Shown: piece after piece, positions 41,921 to 55,119 of the stretch | How the letters are laid out: each line of letters begins with the position of its first letter | How positions within the stretch are numbered: the stretch's first letter is position 1 | Notes under the pieces: model-generated | The model's input: the letters and a program-made list of their open reading frames with translations, nothing else | Told to the model about the DNA's origin: nothing | The model's database searches: none | Origin: Phellopilus nigrolimitatus | Taxonomy: Eukaryota; Basidiomycota; Agaricomycetes; Hymenochaetales; Hymenochaetaceae | Direction: 5' to 3' | DNA: 64,000 bases | Assembly (NCBI GenBank): GCA_021029095.1 | Contig: JAJOHG010000047.1 | Coordinates: forward strand, 1 to 64,000 | Made by a program: the position numbers and the translations under genes

Positions 41921-43667
41921 TCAGTGCTTTTCGGCAGCAGCATATTCCGCAGCACCCTCCGCAGCGGTGCGCATGCGCGCGGGGCTTTCGAACCTGCGTT
42001 CGATGTAGCGCGCGATGGGGTAGACGATCGCGCTGAACGCACACGACAGCTCGAAGCCGATGTCACCGCCGAAGGCCGGGTCGCCGACTGTGCGCAAAGA
42101 CGGTCAGTATCCGCATGCCGTGTGGGACACGAGAGGAGAAAAACGCACTTTTTGCGCCGAGGACGCCGACGTACCACTGCGTCGCCATCCCGAGCACGGC
42201 ACCCATGATGCCGCAGCCGGTCGCGAACGCGGCGGCCGCGCCGAGCGGGAGGTGCTGCGGCTTGTTGTAATCGTCTGGGTTGTAGTTCTCCCAGCGCCCG
42301 CCGCGGAAGAGGAAGTGCTCCTCGACGAGGATCGCGGAGAAGATAGCGAGCCAGTAGCTCAGCAGGACGAGCAGCGTGTCGAGCCAGGCCTCGAAGTGCG
42401 TCGCGCCGACGATGGCGAGCACGATGTAGACGACGGTGCCGAGGAGCACGAGGAAGACGCGCGGGACGAGCTGCGCGCGGCGCCCGAGGACCTGGAAGGT
42501 GAGCGCGAAGGAGTACATGTTCGGGATGTTGTTGCCGACGATGCTGAGCGCGAGGAGGACCTGGAGGAACTGCCCGAAGCCCTTGGCGGGCGAGAGCGTC
42601 GCAGCGAGCAGGCCGCCGATGCCGCCCGACGCGTAGCGCGCCTGCCAGTCCGGGCGGGTGATGGTCGCCTCTGCCGCGCCGAGGCACTCGATGAGAATGC
42701 ACGGCAGGTTGAGCCCCGCGTACGTGAGCCAGAACACGGCCTTCCCGCTCACGTCTTCGGGGAGGTTCACGGTGTAGTCTGCCGCGAGCGAGGACCAACC
42801 AATACCGAAGCCGACGAGGGCCGCGCCGAACGAGAGGATGTTCGCAGCCTCGACGGGGCCGGAAGCGGCGAACGCGCCCGAGTCCATGTACTTCGCGGAG
42901 AGCCCGAGCGAGATGATGAAGATGACGACGACGGGGAGGAACGAGTAGCGCTCGTAGAGGTGCACGTAGCGGTAGCCGAAGAGCGCGAAGGTAGCCGTGA
43001 GCAGCGCGATGACGACGATCGCGGCGGCTTCGGGGATCTGGTGCGTGGACGAGACGGCACGCAGGGCTTGACCGCCGACAATGGAGTTGATGGTCGACCA
43101 GCCGATGCACGCGATGACGTTCAGCACGACGGGAAACCACGCGCCTTGCAGAACATCAGACGCATGAACCAGGGGAAACGGCGTGTAGAAAGACTCACAG
43201 TAATACCCGAAGCTAAAACGGGAGATGGTCATCTGGCGGAGACCGAGTCGCGGCCCCCAGACGGCGAAGTACGCGACGGGCAGCGTCGCGAGCAAGTTGA
43301 AGAACAGGATCGCCAGACAGCTCTCCTTCAGGCCTAACCCGAACGTGCTCGGACCGAGGGTGCCCAGCGAGAACGTAGAGATTGTCGAGTTGGCGGCTAA
43401 CCACATGGTCGCAGAGTCGAGGAGGTCGGCGGTGCTACGGGGAGAGCGGTCCTCTGGGCGGACGCGCTCGATGCCGCGGACCTCGACGCCGAATTTGTCG
43501 ACGAAGAGGACGGCGCGCCAGAGCTTGGCGAGGAAGCCTGTGGTGGGGACGTGGATGCCCTGCGCTTCGAAACCGGCCTCCTGGACGTCGATAGAGGCCT
43601 GGCTGGTGCCCTTCCCCGAGCCCTTCTCGGAGACGCTCATCATGTCCTCCTTGGTCATCGCCGACAT
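41921..43667 (-). CDS. NCS1-family purine/cytosine-type permease
   Basis: Exons 43199-43667, 42149-43144 and 41921-42087 join in phase to 543 residues, starting at MSAMTKEDMMSVSEKG and ending AAEYAAAEKH. The protein has a cytosolic N-terminus with GIERVRPEDR and TM1 TMWLAANSTISTFSLG followed by TLGPSTFGLGL. Next are RQMTISRFSFGYY, VLNVIACIGWSTINSIVGG, GWSSLAADYTVNLPEDVS, LSIVGNNIPNMYSFALTFQV and the typical HFLFRGGRWENYNPDDYN near the C-terminus. These are the landmarks of Fcy2-like purine-cytosine permeases of NCS1, proton symporters in the plasma membrane. Length and helix order are normal. The substrate (cytosine, adenine, guanine, hypoxanthine or a relative) is not resolved. The gene looks functional. 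Confidence 0.93.
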
Positions 43668-45350
43668 CGACGGGCGCACAGGGGCGGGGGCGGTGTCGAG
43701 ATAGAGGGAACAGGCGCGGTAGAGCGTCGCAGAGAGGGCATCTGAAGTTTTCTGAGGCTGCTGAAATAAATGCTGACCGCGCGCGAAACTCCAGCGCTTG
43801 CCTTATTTGGCTGATAAGAAGCAACCACGCACACCGCGCTCTCCAACCTTATCATCCACTAACAGTCGTCCTTTCCACCTTCTGTGCCTATCATCATTTT
43901 CTAATATCTCCTTGTCGGGCTTGCTTTTACCAGCACTCTGCAAGCATCTCGCTGGAATCCCGCTCTTCAAAGTTACCGAACGACCATCACAGTCGTAAAG
44001 GCAGCATGTGCCTTTCAGGTCCAGGATCTTATTTTGCTGCGCTTTTTTCTCACTAGTTGTCAATCGGCCATTTTATCTACAACCGCCATACGAGTTCCAG
44101 CGTCTTTTCTCGTGAGCCTGGAGGCCAACATTTGAATCCGTGCTGATGTTTTCGTCGCGACGGAAGCTTCTCAACAGTTTGTTACTGATCGACACCCGAT
44201 ACCTCCGGTGTAATTTGACGCTATTGGCACGTGTGCCCTCTCCATTTGCGCACGGCTACTCTCTCAAGCCATCGCAAAACCTTCCAAATCCCTAGGTCGC
44301 GATTCCCGACGCGCTCGGCGTGGAAAGATAGGCGATGGAAAGGACGTCGAGTGCCACGGTGAAGACGAATGCGGGATTGTGGGATTGTAGGTATGTATAT
44401 ATTTCACTTCTTGAATGGCCATGACTAAATTCCTCTTTCCTTTGATAGAGAAGGATAGAACCGCGAAGAGTACGGCCCTCAACATTCTACGTGCATTAGA
44501 AGCACGCGGAGCGCGTGCAGACGGCACTGGCATCTCGTCCAATGCCCCTTCCTCGCAATGGTAGCTCTCGAATCTTCTCTGAGTCCTCTCAAGACCATTG
44601 ATCTTCTGCAAGGTTTAGGTTTTCCCCAGTCACGGAGCTCTCACCGCGGCGCACGCTGCATCATCAGGGCGCATCACGGGCTCCTACGTTACTAGCAGAC
44701 GACGAACAAGAGGGCCCGCACGCGGCGATTGTCCTTCGGATTGCGAAGCTGAGTCTGGCAGCGTAGTTTGCTTGCTGATAAGAAGGACTACGAGCAAGTG
44801 CGGGTTCTGTTTTCTATTTATTTCGCGTTATCAGCTCTTCTTGACCTGCCATCAGCTAAGGTTTCGAACTTGAGTCACGGTTCGGTTGGCTGGATTTCAT
44901 CGGCAAGATCGACTCTGATCAAACCGCCCCCAAATGTTTCGATTTCTGTCGCTGTGAAGCGTCCAAGATACGGGAATCAATTTCGCGCGAGGTCGGCTAT
45001 GTCTGTGAAGCGAACGTTCGTCGTTGTAGGCCTATCCGATTGTCCAACGCTAAGAATGAAACTCGATCCGGCGGCTCCTATCTGATAGAAGAATGGCGGA
45101 CATGGCGCGGCGCAAACTCTGTCAGGAAACTTGGACCAGTCGAGACCCAGGAAGGAGGACCCAAAAGGATGGTGCAAAGCGTTCTCGAGGACGCGCAGCG
45201 ATTCTCAGGAGAAGCGGGTCACGCTAGTCATAGCCGATAACGGATAGCGAGAACGATGTACATATTCGGCGCATCACTCCTTTCACGCAAAGCTCCCTCC
45301 ACTTGATGCGCGCTCCCTTTTTCAATGCATCAAGCGGGAAAATGCACCTC
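43668..45350. other. Intergenic region without a supported gene
   Basis: Promoter side of the permease, then about 1.5 kb with only short frames (for example 44768-45085 plus, 44264-44611 minus) and no recognisable domains or splice-linked exon series. Confidence 0.5.
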
Positions 45351-45357
45351 TATAAAA
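45351..45357 (+). promoter_or_regulatory. TATA box candidate
   Basis: TATAAAA in a promoter-like context, about 90-170 bp before the FunK1-like coding stretch. No transcript evidence. Confidence 0.4.
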
Positions 45358-45559
45358 TGTGCGGGGCTCTCGTAGCGTCCGGGCGGGATTCACTACTATC
45401 GTCGGCACCATCATCTGGCTTTATCCGCGCTCTTGCTTCCTCCTCTTTCGCGTCTCGCATTTGACGGCGTCCCCAACCTTGTCGAGGACAGGCTCTCAAA
45501 CCGTGTCGTATCCCTGGGTATGAGCACAGGACAGGGGAAGGAGCATATTCGAACGGATC

Positions 45560-46137
45560 TAGGTATAAGCAGCAGTTGTACTGGAACTGGGATAAACCAC
45601 CCCACGAGCAGAAGATTTCGGACTACCTCAACAAAATCGCAGAGAATATACGTACGACATACGGCCTTCTGCTGAACGGCACCTCTCACGATTTCTCTTG
45701 AGTATTCGCTCCTACTGAAGAAGCCGTACATCGCGAGAGAACGCTTGACGGCACTGTCCTCGGTCACTCCAAGATGGACATGGAAGCCGCTTGGGCCGCT
45801 ATTCACGCACTCATGGAGCTCAAGAGCAGCTCGCACCCTCGGGCCTACAAATCTGCATTTCGGGAATTGCTGCAGTGTGCTCGCAAGGTCTTCGCTGCTA
45901 AACAGAGCCGTCGAACCAGCCTTGGCGTTATGTACTCTGGCGACAACCATATGGCGTTCTTATTATTATCCAAAGTCGGAGTCCCTTCTTCCGAGGGATG
46001 CAACATCATGGACGAACCGGAGAAACTCGTCCGCGAATTTTCGATACGAGGGAGGAGGTCGAACTGCATTTTGGTCGGGCATGTGAGAGAAGAAACCGTA
46101 ATCGAAGACTCATGGATGGGTATCGAAGACTGCTGAC
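45560..46137 (+). pseudogene. Possible FunK1-like protein kinase N-terminal remnant
   Basis: A plus-strand frame reads LYWNWDKPPHEQKISDYLN and ENIRTTYGLLLNGTSHDFS then TGA. In another frame it continues MEAAWAAIHALMELKSSSHP, SAFRELLQCARKVFAAKQSRR, SLGVMYSGDNHMAFLLLSKVG and IMDEPEKLVREFS. A helix with ARKVFAAQ.RR, then a strand pair, then DEP.K.VREF, is reminiscent of the region before the catalytic domain in Agaricomycete FunK1 kinases. No kinase motifs (Gly loop, HRD, DFG) follow. The call is tentative: it could be another family or a chance open frame. Confidence 0.25.
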
Positions 46138-47243
46138 CATGAGGGGGCAGAGGTCCGGTTGAATGACTCGACGACGATGGACCGATACGATCTGAGAAGA
46201 AATGTCCGTGGAAAACTCGGTCAAGGAGGCACGTTTTCGAACAACTGTGGACGTGTGAGTACGCCGAATCGGGATGAAGCCTTCCGGAAAGTCATTGGAA
46301 GACTATTTAGTCTGACGGAGTTGCTGGCGGCCTGCTCGTCGCAAGCCTTTCCGACCCGAAAGTATCTCCATGCGCCGCTCTAGCGATCCTCGCATGTCCA
46401 GGCCCGCCTCCACGTCGGCGTCCCGAAGGCGATTGCGTTTCTGTTCCTCGACATCCTCGACGCGTAGACGGTCTTCGAGCATATGGAAAGCGCGTTGAGA
46501 CGAAAAAACCTGGAAGGACAAATGTGATGCTACTCTTCGTCGTTCAATCTGAACTCCGCTGAAATAGCTGATCATAAATACGGAAAGCCTCCCGCGCCTT
46601 ACCACGCACGCAAGAGGGTCTCTTTCTTATGATTCTTTTGCTGCGCCGCATTCCAAGCTTGTTGGCACTGTGCAGGTTCATTCCCGACGTGCACTACTGG
46701 CATGAAGCTCTCTGCTTCAGACATTTTTGGAGAGCCTGTTGTATGAAGACGGTCGACCGATTTTAATTTCTCCTCTGTTTAGGTCCTATGGGCGTCGGTG
46801 CAATCTGTATTTCGACCTTTGTGCTCACGGAGTTTCCAGTACCTAACGACCCACAGCGGATCAAAGCAAACATTCAGCCGCAAGCTTGCGTCCAATCGTA
46901 TCCTTTGTTGTCTTAGGATCCATTGTGACTCGCTTTAATCCGCTCCTTGCCCACCGATTTAGTACTATGATAAGACGGCCTGTCAATTCCTGCTTTCTGG
47001 TTCGGGCGTAAGCTCTACTCGCGTACAGTGTCCCTTAGCGCGACGTGGACCCGCACTTGGACTTCGCGGGGAGGCGCTTGTGATGAGCTACAACCTGACT
47101 GACTATTGTCGGCACGACGAGTTCCAGATGCGCAACTTTCAGACTCTTCAAGTCCAGATGGTCGCGAGTTCGCTGGTTCTGGTGCAAACTCGCCGGGAGA
47201 GTTGGAACGTGGAGTGGGCTTACAGAAGGGTACTATCTCGAGG
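46138..47243. other. Region without a supported gene
   Basis: Short frames only. Some Arg/Glu-rich coding-like sequence occurs at 46300-46600 on the minus strand without a recognisable family. Confidence 0.4.
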
Positions 47244-47664
47244 ATGAGCGAGGAAAGCACGAGACAAATTAACAACCCTATTGTGGGGAGCGCACTATCC
47301 ACGGATGAACTCGAGAGGAGTCCAAAAAGCCGCCCAGACATGCCAAGCCATGATTTCCGGGTCGGTAGCCAGGTCTCCGTTCTGTTGGAATTGGAATCTG
47401 AATTGAGCACCCTAAACTCAGAGGAGCGTGTGCGGACCGAAGTAATTTTGGAGACAAGGTGGGTCCTGCTTTCGCGTTGCTTCTGCATCGGCCTCCGCAT
47501 TCTCCTACTTTACGATCCACAACGACAGGGACTTTCGCGGAACGGCTGGCTCTCCAACTGCGATGGTCTTGCTAAGAGCCTTGGCCCAAAGCGCGTCGAG
47601 TTTTCGGAGGGAGGAATTTCAGAGACTTGCAAATATGCTGAGACTTGGGTCGTCGCCCTTCTAA
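47244..47664 (+). CDS. Small gene model of unknown function
   Basis: From ATG 47244 (MSEESTRQINNPIVGSALS) the frame runs to a donor at 47459. An acceptor at 47528 gives an in-phase join, ETR to DFRGTAGSPTAMVLLRALA, ending LANMLRLGSSPF and TAA (47662-47664), about 116 residues. The frame is also open upstream to about 47106 (DAQLSDSSSPDGREFAGSG), so the true start may lie in an earlier exon. Composition is protein-like but I recognise no domain. The splice could be fortuitous. Confidence 0.25.
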
Positions 47665-50600
47665 AAACCGTAGCACAAGGTCTGGGAAAAGGAAAAGAAA
47701 AGAAGATAGAGCCTAAGGACGTCGCGCGCGTTGACAAAGCAAGTTTACTCCCCTTATGCATTCAGCTTGTGTTTTTCTGACTTAATGGCTCGCGCCTATC
47801 TCTCCCTTATATCATATTCCGGGCTTCGTGTCATGTATATTTAGTTTCTTATCGAGCCCGTCGCTCTTTTCTGAGCGGTCCCCCGCCTTTTCTTGAATGC
47901 ACATGTATTATTGTTTGCGAACTCCTTTCTGAGTAAAGCCGCGTATACTGAAAATATGGCTTATTTGCTGGATTCAACATGAAAACGAAGCTTATATTTA
48001 TCAGTAACGTTGCTTGTGAGAGCTACAGGCAGTGAACAGCCAGTTGCTGGGCCAATGATGAAATAGCGTCCAGGTTACTTTGTGAAGTATACGTGGGCAA
48101 TCCTATTGAAGAATGTTCCCAATGAAGATTATATGTGCTACGAATGCGGGTGTAGACAAGGAATAAGAGAAAGCATCAGGAGACGTATCAAGATTAAATT
48201 GTGAGACATCGATTTTTCAGCCGCGGGCTTCTTCAGAAACATCTCATACAAAAGTCTCGGCCTCAACCGCGACGAGCCACGGGAGGGGTGAAGCTGCCGA
48301 TGTGTGATTCGACGGCGTGTGACATTTAGCATTCATTCACAAGCACGACGATGGTCACTGCGGTCGACGTCTTCTGTACGGCATCTCCTACTCATTAAGA
48401 GACTGTTATAAGCTTCGTCAACTGCACACAAAACCAGGAGCAAGCTTTCTTGTCTCAGCGCCCATTGTTCATGTGCGCGCGTCGACTTCGAGCTTCCCCT
48501 CGCGCCCAAAGGCCAGCACACTCGACTGGTCTTCCCGTGTTTCATTGTCCTTCTCGCCCTCCTGTATTTCTGCACGGCCACTTTCTTTACCGCTCCAGGG
48601 GTCTCGTCTCAACTTAATTCTCTGGCAGCGTACGGCAATTCATGCAATTTTGAGGACCACCGTCCAAATTGGCTTTCCCTTCCTTAGTGACGCCACTCAC
48701 ACATCGACAGCGCTATATCGTCATGTTCGACGTCTCTCCAGATCGACCTTATCGTTTCGAACACAAGAGAACGCGAACGCGAACATGAAAGTGAGCTTGA
48801 AGCCTTGGTATTTAGGCAGGAGGGGGCGCGGTGATGATGTGGATGCTCGACAAAAGAGCTCACTAGCGGTAAATACCAGCCTGGGCGTATTCAGGTGCGA
48901 GGATGTCTCTGATGTGCGCCTACTTTGTTCTATTCTCCGTTCTTTTCAAATTCTGCACTTGCACTAGTATTCGGCCCGTTTACCAATTCTTAAGCGTTTC
49001 CCATCCCACCTTCTCTGGCATTCTTTGCGGTGCACACTTTCTACTCCATACGCTATCCAACCTGTATTCAGGACCTTTGTTTTTCCTTTCTTACCGATGC
49101 CGCGCTTCACGGATGCGCAACGAAGTCTTTCAACCTCTCAGATCATTTCAAGCCTCCACAGTATTCGGATTCTGATTGTATGTTTTCTCCAATCAGCAGG
49201 ACACGCTGCCTGTTCCCACGCGTTCTTTTTAATACCTGCGCTTCGTTAGGCATCCTCCGGCACGACATTCGACGCCTTCGCACTGTTCACTTCTAATGTC
49301 ACTTGCGAGTCTCATTGTCGAAGCCACAGGCCCGGCTGAACGCCACGGAAACCCAGATCACTTTTTCGATGAGCTAACAGTGATTATATGCTATTTATTC
49401 TGGCGGCGGTACTGGACGCTGGATCAGTAAGTTACAGTCCTGGCAGAAAGCAAGCGGCGCGTCCTAGTGGAATAGCGAGTGTATGGAAGAGAAGATGAAG
49501 GGTGAGGTGCTCGCTGCTCTCCGTGTAACGTCTGAAACTGTCTTAGGGTCTGTTCGCCTCCAGGATCCGAAAAGACACTTACATGTGCGAAAGCTCGCAT
49601 TTATGTTCTCTATTCAAGTCTCGCCCCAGCCTCCGAATTCTCTCGCTCGTTTACTTACACGTACGTACACACAACTCCCCTTGATTGGAACTTCAAATTT
49701 TGTTTTGTAGGACACATAAATTATTATTGAATCAATTCCAAGCTTTCAATGTGTCGTTTTGGAAAGATGATGTATCTCGGTGCGTCAATCCAGCATTCAT
49801 ATTTCTACTAATCTCGAGTGTCTACGCGCTGTTGCATTAGAAAACTGCCGGTTTAGAACAGCTCGCTGAGATGTTGTCTTTGCAGGAAGATGACGTCGAC
49901 GTGACACATTAAGCGGCCAATCAATGAGAACCAAGTAGATCTCGGTCTCACCTTCTAGAATTTGACGAATGCACTATGTCTGATTATTATACTTGCAGCC
50001 GAGGCGCAATACGTCGCTGATTTCATACAGCTTTCTAAGGACACTTGGCTCGACACGAAACTATGCGATCTCCATGAATTATTCAAGAGATCGCTACTAC
50101 AACTGAAGAAATGTTAAATGGTGCGTCCCAAATGCACCATCGGTTTCGCGTGTACGGCATAATTCTTACGTTCTCCTTCTTTTCCTCATTCTTATTTTGA
50201 GAATACCGTTTATATTTCTTGATTTTTTCGGATGCTAGAGTCCATTGTCGGATCATTCTTTAAGTCTCTTGAGTAAAGGTCATCTTGATGATCACTTACG
50301 ATGCATCAAATTTCATCTCTTACTCAACGTGACTTGCAGAATGTTCTGTTACACTCAGGTTTGGCACAGACAAGGAGTACGAATATAATGTCATGAGATG
50401 AGTTTCGGGGGAGGATGCACATAGGTTCTGCAGCGAGCAAGGGCCTGGTTTCTTCGTATGCTTTCTTCTGTGCAGTTCTTCTCCCTTAACCTCTAATCTC
50501 GCATCATATTTTTCTCGCGTGCCTTGCAAACTTTACACGGCGACTCCTAATCTTTTTTTTCTTCTTTTGACTCAAAGCTATTCCGTTAAATATTCTTGAG

Positions 50601-52056
50601 TCCGTCTCGTGTCTTACGCTGCTCGTATTACACTGCCTCGTGTCCTTGACAGTACAGGCTGGACTCGCTGCTTGCGCCCCGTGCTCAAGGTCTTCTTGAG
50701 GCTGTGAAGTCCGGAAGGTACTCCAGGTTCACGCCACCGCCGTGTTCCTGTCTCCGATATGCTTATCCGTCTCAACAACAGCCCGCCGTTCTATTTGTAC
50801 GCAATAATGAAGACGTTAGCGCGTGAGCAGGCCGATTTCGTAAAATTTTCAAGCAGGAAACAGAATTTTGTGTTGCAACCTGTCCGTCTCGACTGCTAAA
50901 TTTACAGTCTTCGGAACGTATGCATCTTGGTTAATTGTGAAGAAAAGAAAAGAGTGTAGTCCTTGACACCTAATTCGAGAACGTTTGCGCCCGTACGTAC
51001 CTACATTACAGCGGTCACCATCGAGCCGTAAGATATGTAAAATGCTCCATACAATTTGAGTGCTGTTCGCGGGATCATTGTCTCCAGAGCCATATTGCTT
51101 CTGTAGAAAAGCTCCGTGCACAGCTCAGCGGCACAAAGAGATCCCGCTCTTGTACCGGAGAAGTCGAGCTTGAGAATCCGGAGAGAAGCAGGAAGTTTGA
51201 TCGCGCGCGAAATGCGCGGCTCTGAAACATATGAAGCACGCATCAATACATATTTGAACACCGTTCATTCAAATCGACTCTCAAAACAGGTCCGATCGTC
51301 GAACTGATCGCGCTCGCAAACCTAAACTTACACATACATGTTATGCCATCTGCGAAGAAATGTACCCGACAGTAGCCAATCAAGCCGTATCTCTAACTTC
51401 GAAATTTCTTATTTTAATATATGCACACAGTTCTCGAAAATGCGGCGGCTCTACACCAGTACATGTACCGAGCTCAAGTCCTTTGTTCCTCGCCAGTTGC
51501 TTGGCAATCGAATACGGGGTGCTGCTAATTTTGCACCAGAACCAATTTACTGGAGACGGGGTGGACAATGTTGCGGAACAGATACCCCAATGACATATAA
51601 GCCAGTGCGAGGCTGTAATGAGGAGTTGAGGAGTTGGTGAGGGGAGAAGAAGATGGAAGTGGAGAGTGTTCGCGGTTATGTGACGGTCGCTGCCACGTGT
51701 CGCGTGACATCCGCGACGGATTGAATGTTCGTTTGTTGACTTGCGCGCCGTTCCTCGAACGCAAGATTTGTGGAGCACCCGCGCCATTTTCTCTGCCTCT
51801 GGTTTATCTCTAATGCGCGGCTATTTGAAAAACTCTGGACTCTGGACGTAATGCACAAGCTCGGATAAAATTGAGGGGATGTGCCTAGGCGTGAGAGGGG
51901 GATGGAGCGATTGGAGCAGCGCGTCATCTCAGCATCAGCGCAGCGGCAGCGCCGCCACGCCGCCATAATGTTATTCCTAAAATGTGTTTTAGGCTTCTTC
52001 CGCGCGAACGATCGACAGTTAAAAAACGTTCCGTATCTTGTCCATCGTCCACGACA
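47665..52056. other. About 4.4 kb without a supported gene
   Basis: Mixed AT-rich sequence with many short frames on both strands and no domain, splice-linked series or repeat that I can defend. It may hold untranslated regions, decayed transposons or a lineage-specific gene that I cannot recognise. Confidence 0.5.
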
Positions 52057-54183
52057 ATGACAGACGACCTGCCCTGGCCCGAGCTCGGCAACGTCTCCCG
52101 CGGCGCCACTCGCGGAAACCAGGGCTCCAAGGGCGTGCTCGGCCCCGATGACGCCCAGGGCTGCGCCGTACTCCAACTGCGCGTCCAGCCGGGAGTCCTC
52201 GCCGTCAAGCTCAACCCGACCGCGACCGAATGGTACCGACTGCTCGACGGAGAGGTCCAGCGTGCGCTCAAAGAGACCAAAACCTATTGGCGCAAGGCCC
52301 GCCGCCGCCAGGACTACGACGCCCGCGCCGACCAGGACCACATGGAATTGCACGAATGGCTTCAGCAGCTCAAGGACAAGGCGATGGCCCACCTCGAGAT
52401 CCTCCTCCAAAAGGGCGAGATCGTCGGCCCGCCGTACGTGATGCCCGACCACCTCGAATTCGCCTTCATGCGTGGCTTCATCGACCGCCAGCGCACAAAC
52501 GTACCCCACAACCCGCGCCTGCGAAACGTACCCCGCGACGAGCAGCACCACATCCCGCCTGAGGACCTCGCCGAGGACGACGAGGACGCGCGCGGCTCTC
52601 CAGAGAGCAGTGCGAGTCCGCTCAAGAGCCCCGTGTCCGTCTTTACGAGCTCGGTGCGGCCCTCCGCATCTGCGTCATCTCCCACCTGGTCGCCAGTCAG
52701 ATCTGGAGACCTCCCGCACAGGATAGAAAACTCGCGTAAGTTAGATTAAATTAAAATAGAAATCTGTATCGTCCGATTCAACCGAATCGGATTACATAGA
52801 ACATGCATTGCGTCAGGCCCGCGCCCGGCTGAAGCTGGCGCGGACGGCCTCGCACGATGCGTACATTAAATACACGCAATGCGCTGACCTGGAACGTGCG
52901 GCGGAGGTAGAGGCCGTTCGCTGCGAGGAGCGGTTGGATGAACTGGGTGCGTATTATTATTTCCCATTTAATGCATTTTTCTGACGCGAAACTCTACTTC
53001 CCAGTCGCCTAATCTACTTCATAAGCCAGGAACTTCGTCGAGCAGTACGTATTCAACAGGACGCCCTCGCGTTCCACACACCCCGGTATCGAAATACATC
53101 CGCTATAAATTTTCATGGCTAACTCGTCTTCTCGCAAACTAGCTGTCGGCCCTTCGCAGTCGTCGTCGTCCTCCAGCCTAACCGGTCCTCCTTCATCCTT
53201 GTCCACTTCGGGCGGGTACGAGCATCCCGCACTGCAACATTCGCACCACATGCAGCATCCACACCAACAACACCAGCAGAACCAGCAGCATCCGCAGCAT
53301 CCGCAGTATACGCAGAACCCACACGGATACCCATGGAATGCGTACACCGCGCATTCGCCGCGCCCCGCATCGAGCGTGTCCGTCTCGAGCTCAGGTGGGA
53401 TTGGTGGCACGATCGGACTCGATATCGCACAGACGAATGACGCGCAATTTTCTCCGGATCTTCCATTGGGTGGGGCGCGAGGAGAAGGGCGGGGCGAGGA
53501 ATGGCCTGGTGCGGAAGGCGACTCAGGGATGAGCGAAGTAAGCCGCGTATTCGCTTTATTCTTCTACTTTCTTCTTGAAAGTTTCGACGTGGAGTTCGAC
53601 TGATTGTGTTTTTTGGTGTTCTTGTGGAGTAGGGGAGTATGATGCGCTCGGCGCTTCGGACTACAAGCCCAGCACGCAAGCACGCTCGCGACTGGGAGGC
53701 GCAGCAGCACGTTCAAATAGCCATGCGAGGTGCGCAAATCCAGCTCTTACGAACCCAGTGCTAACGCTATAATTGACAATATCGCTCGATGGGGTGTAAT
53801 TCTCGGGTGCAGAAAGCACCGACGTACGTTTCTTCTCCCGTGAATTTCATTCTCCGCTTACAGGAGATGAAATTTTCGAAACCGCACAGGAATCAACACC
53901 ACGTCCACCCCGAAAACGCATGAACCAGGCAGACGTGGCGCCGCTGGCCATACACACGTCCGGCGCCGGGCCCGTTCCGTCGCATAGCCCGAATCCGCAT
54001 CCACAGCAGCACCCCAACGTGCAACTATACCAAAATCCGACAGTCGGCTCGTCCACGCCTAGCGCGGGCCACCCGCACGTGCCATCTCCGTGGCACGGTT
54101 TCGCGGCTGTTGCGTCGTTCGACCAGAGCACGGGCGACGAGGAAGGACCGCACACCCTTGGGCATGGGCAGGGCCCCGGGTAA
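52057..54183 (+). CDS. Multi-exon hypothetical protein, coiled coil plus Ser/His/Gln-rich region
   Basis: ATG 52057 gives MTDDLPWPELGNVSRGATRG. The first exon ends at 52735 with an in-phase join to QHALRQARARLKLARTASHD, a charged helical stretch through RAAEVEAVRCEERLDEL. A small exon GTSSSS follows, then TVGPSQSSSSSSLTGPPSS with a His/Gln-rich tract (about 53230-53330). Later exons probably include EYDALGASDYKPSTQARSRL and DEIFETAQESTPRPPRKRMN, ending HTLGHGQGPG and TAA at 54181-54183. Phases agree for the early junctions. The junction near 53510-53635 is uncertain. The N-terminal 170 residues look globular (YVMPDHLEFAFMRGFIDRQR). I recognise no family. The low-complexity middle suggests a regulatory or nuclear protein. 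Confidence 0.6.
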
Positions 54184-55119
54184 AATGAAAATGATATAAT
54201 TGCCATTTTCCCTGTTACTTCTGTGTTACTCGGGATATCAATACACACATCCAACGCTCAGCGCTCATATAGGTTCATATGCGCTTGTTGTATCGACTGT
54301 CTTGTCATTTGGCTGGTTATTCGTCTCTTTCTACTTCTTACTCTCTGCTTTGTAGTCCACTATCGTTTTCATGCTTTCTCTACTTCATCCTGGTAGTCGA
54401 CCTTACATTGTCGACCACCAAAGCACACCATCTTTCCATATTGTTTCAATTTCGCGGTCGTCCATTTATTTCTCTTGCGTATGTCTCCTTTCTGTGTAAT
54501 CACATTATATACGCACAGCTAGCCACTTACAAAAGTCGGATTATAACGAGGAATGGATGCATTTACTGTTGCTTTATTCTCGAAGTCGACGATGACGCGG
54601 AACGTCAATACAGCCTCAGTCGCATTCCGCTGTGTGGAGCAAGTAACCATCGAGCAGTTTATCGTAAAGGAATATCTGTATCAAGTCTCATCCGTTAACA
54701 TTTAATATTTATATCGCATTTTACACCTATTTTGGTATGTATTCGAAAAGAGACTAAGGACACCAATGGAAGGCGAGAGTGGCTGGGTTGGTGGAATTGC
54801 CACGTGACTAGAGTACAAACAATGGCAGCCAGCGGCGGGAGTCAACGGTGACCAAGCATCGTCGCCATCGCACACAACGACACCCCCATATCTTCTCTCC
54901 GCTCGACCTGCGACCGCGACGACGTTCTACTCAAACGAGGACATACGAACACACGCCTCTAGACGCAGACGACGTGACGACGCTTTCTCCGCAATCAGAC
55001 TACGAGTTGGGCGATCGGCCCGCCCATTGCCCACGGCAGCAACAGCAACAACGTCGACTACATCGCGCAGTAGCGTTTCAACGACTACGAAGCACAGCTC
55101 GAATACCTCTGAAGCCACA
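54184..55119. other. Intergenic and 5' region of MUB1 copy B
   Basis: Positions 54184-54720 are AT-rich and pyrimidine-rich (3' untranslated region of the upstream gene, with a chance 139-codon frame). Positions 54830-55119 are a GC-rich, CAG/ACG-rich leader directly before the MUB1 start. Confidence 0.5.

Noticed and set aside
41917..43140. 407-codon minus-strand frame overlapping the permease
   Set aside because: Arg-rich shadow in a different frame of the same strand. The permease frame has clear membrane motifs and spliced ends.
42060..43337. 425-codon plus-strand frame
   Set aside because: Antisense shadow of the GC-rich NCS1 permease; composition is Glu/Arg repeats typical of a shadow frame.
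48473..49300. Overlapping plus-strand frames of 75-164 codons
   Set aside because: Compositionally like untranslated pyrimidine-rich DNA; no recognised motif and no linked exons.
51676..52551. 291-codon minus-strand frame
   Set aside because: Antisense to the first exon of the 52-kb hypothetical gene, whose plus frame has a good ATG and phase-consistent splicing.
54279..54698. 139-codon plus-strand frame
   Set aside because: Ser/Leu/Cys-rich translation of pyrimidine-rich 3' sequence; no splice or domain support.
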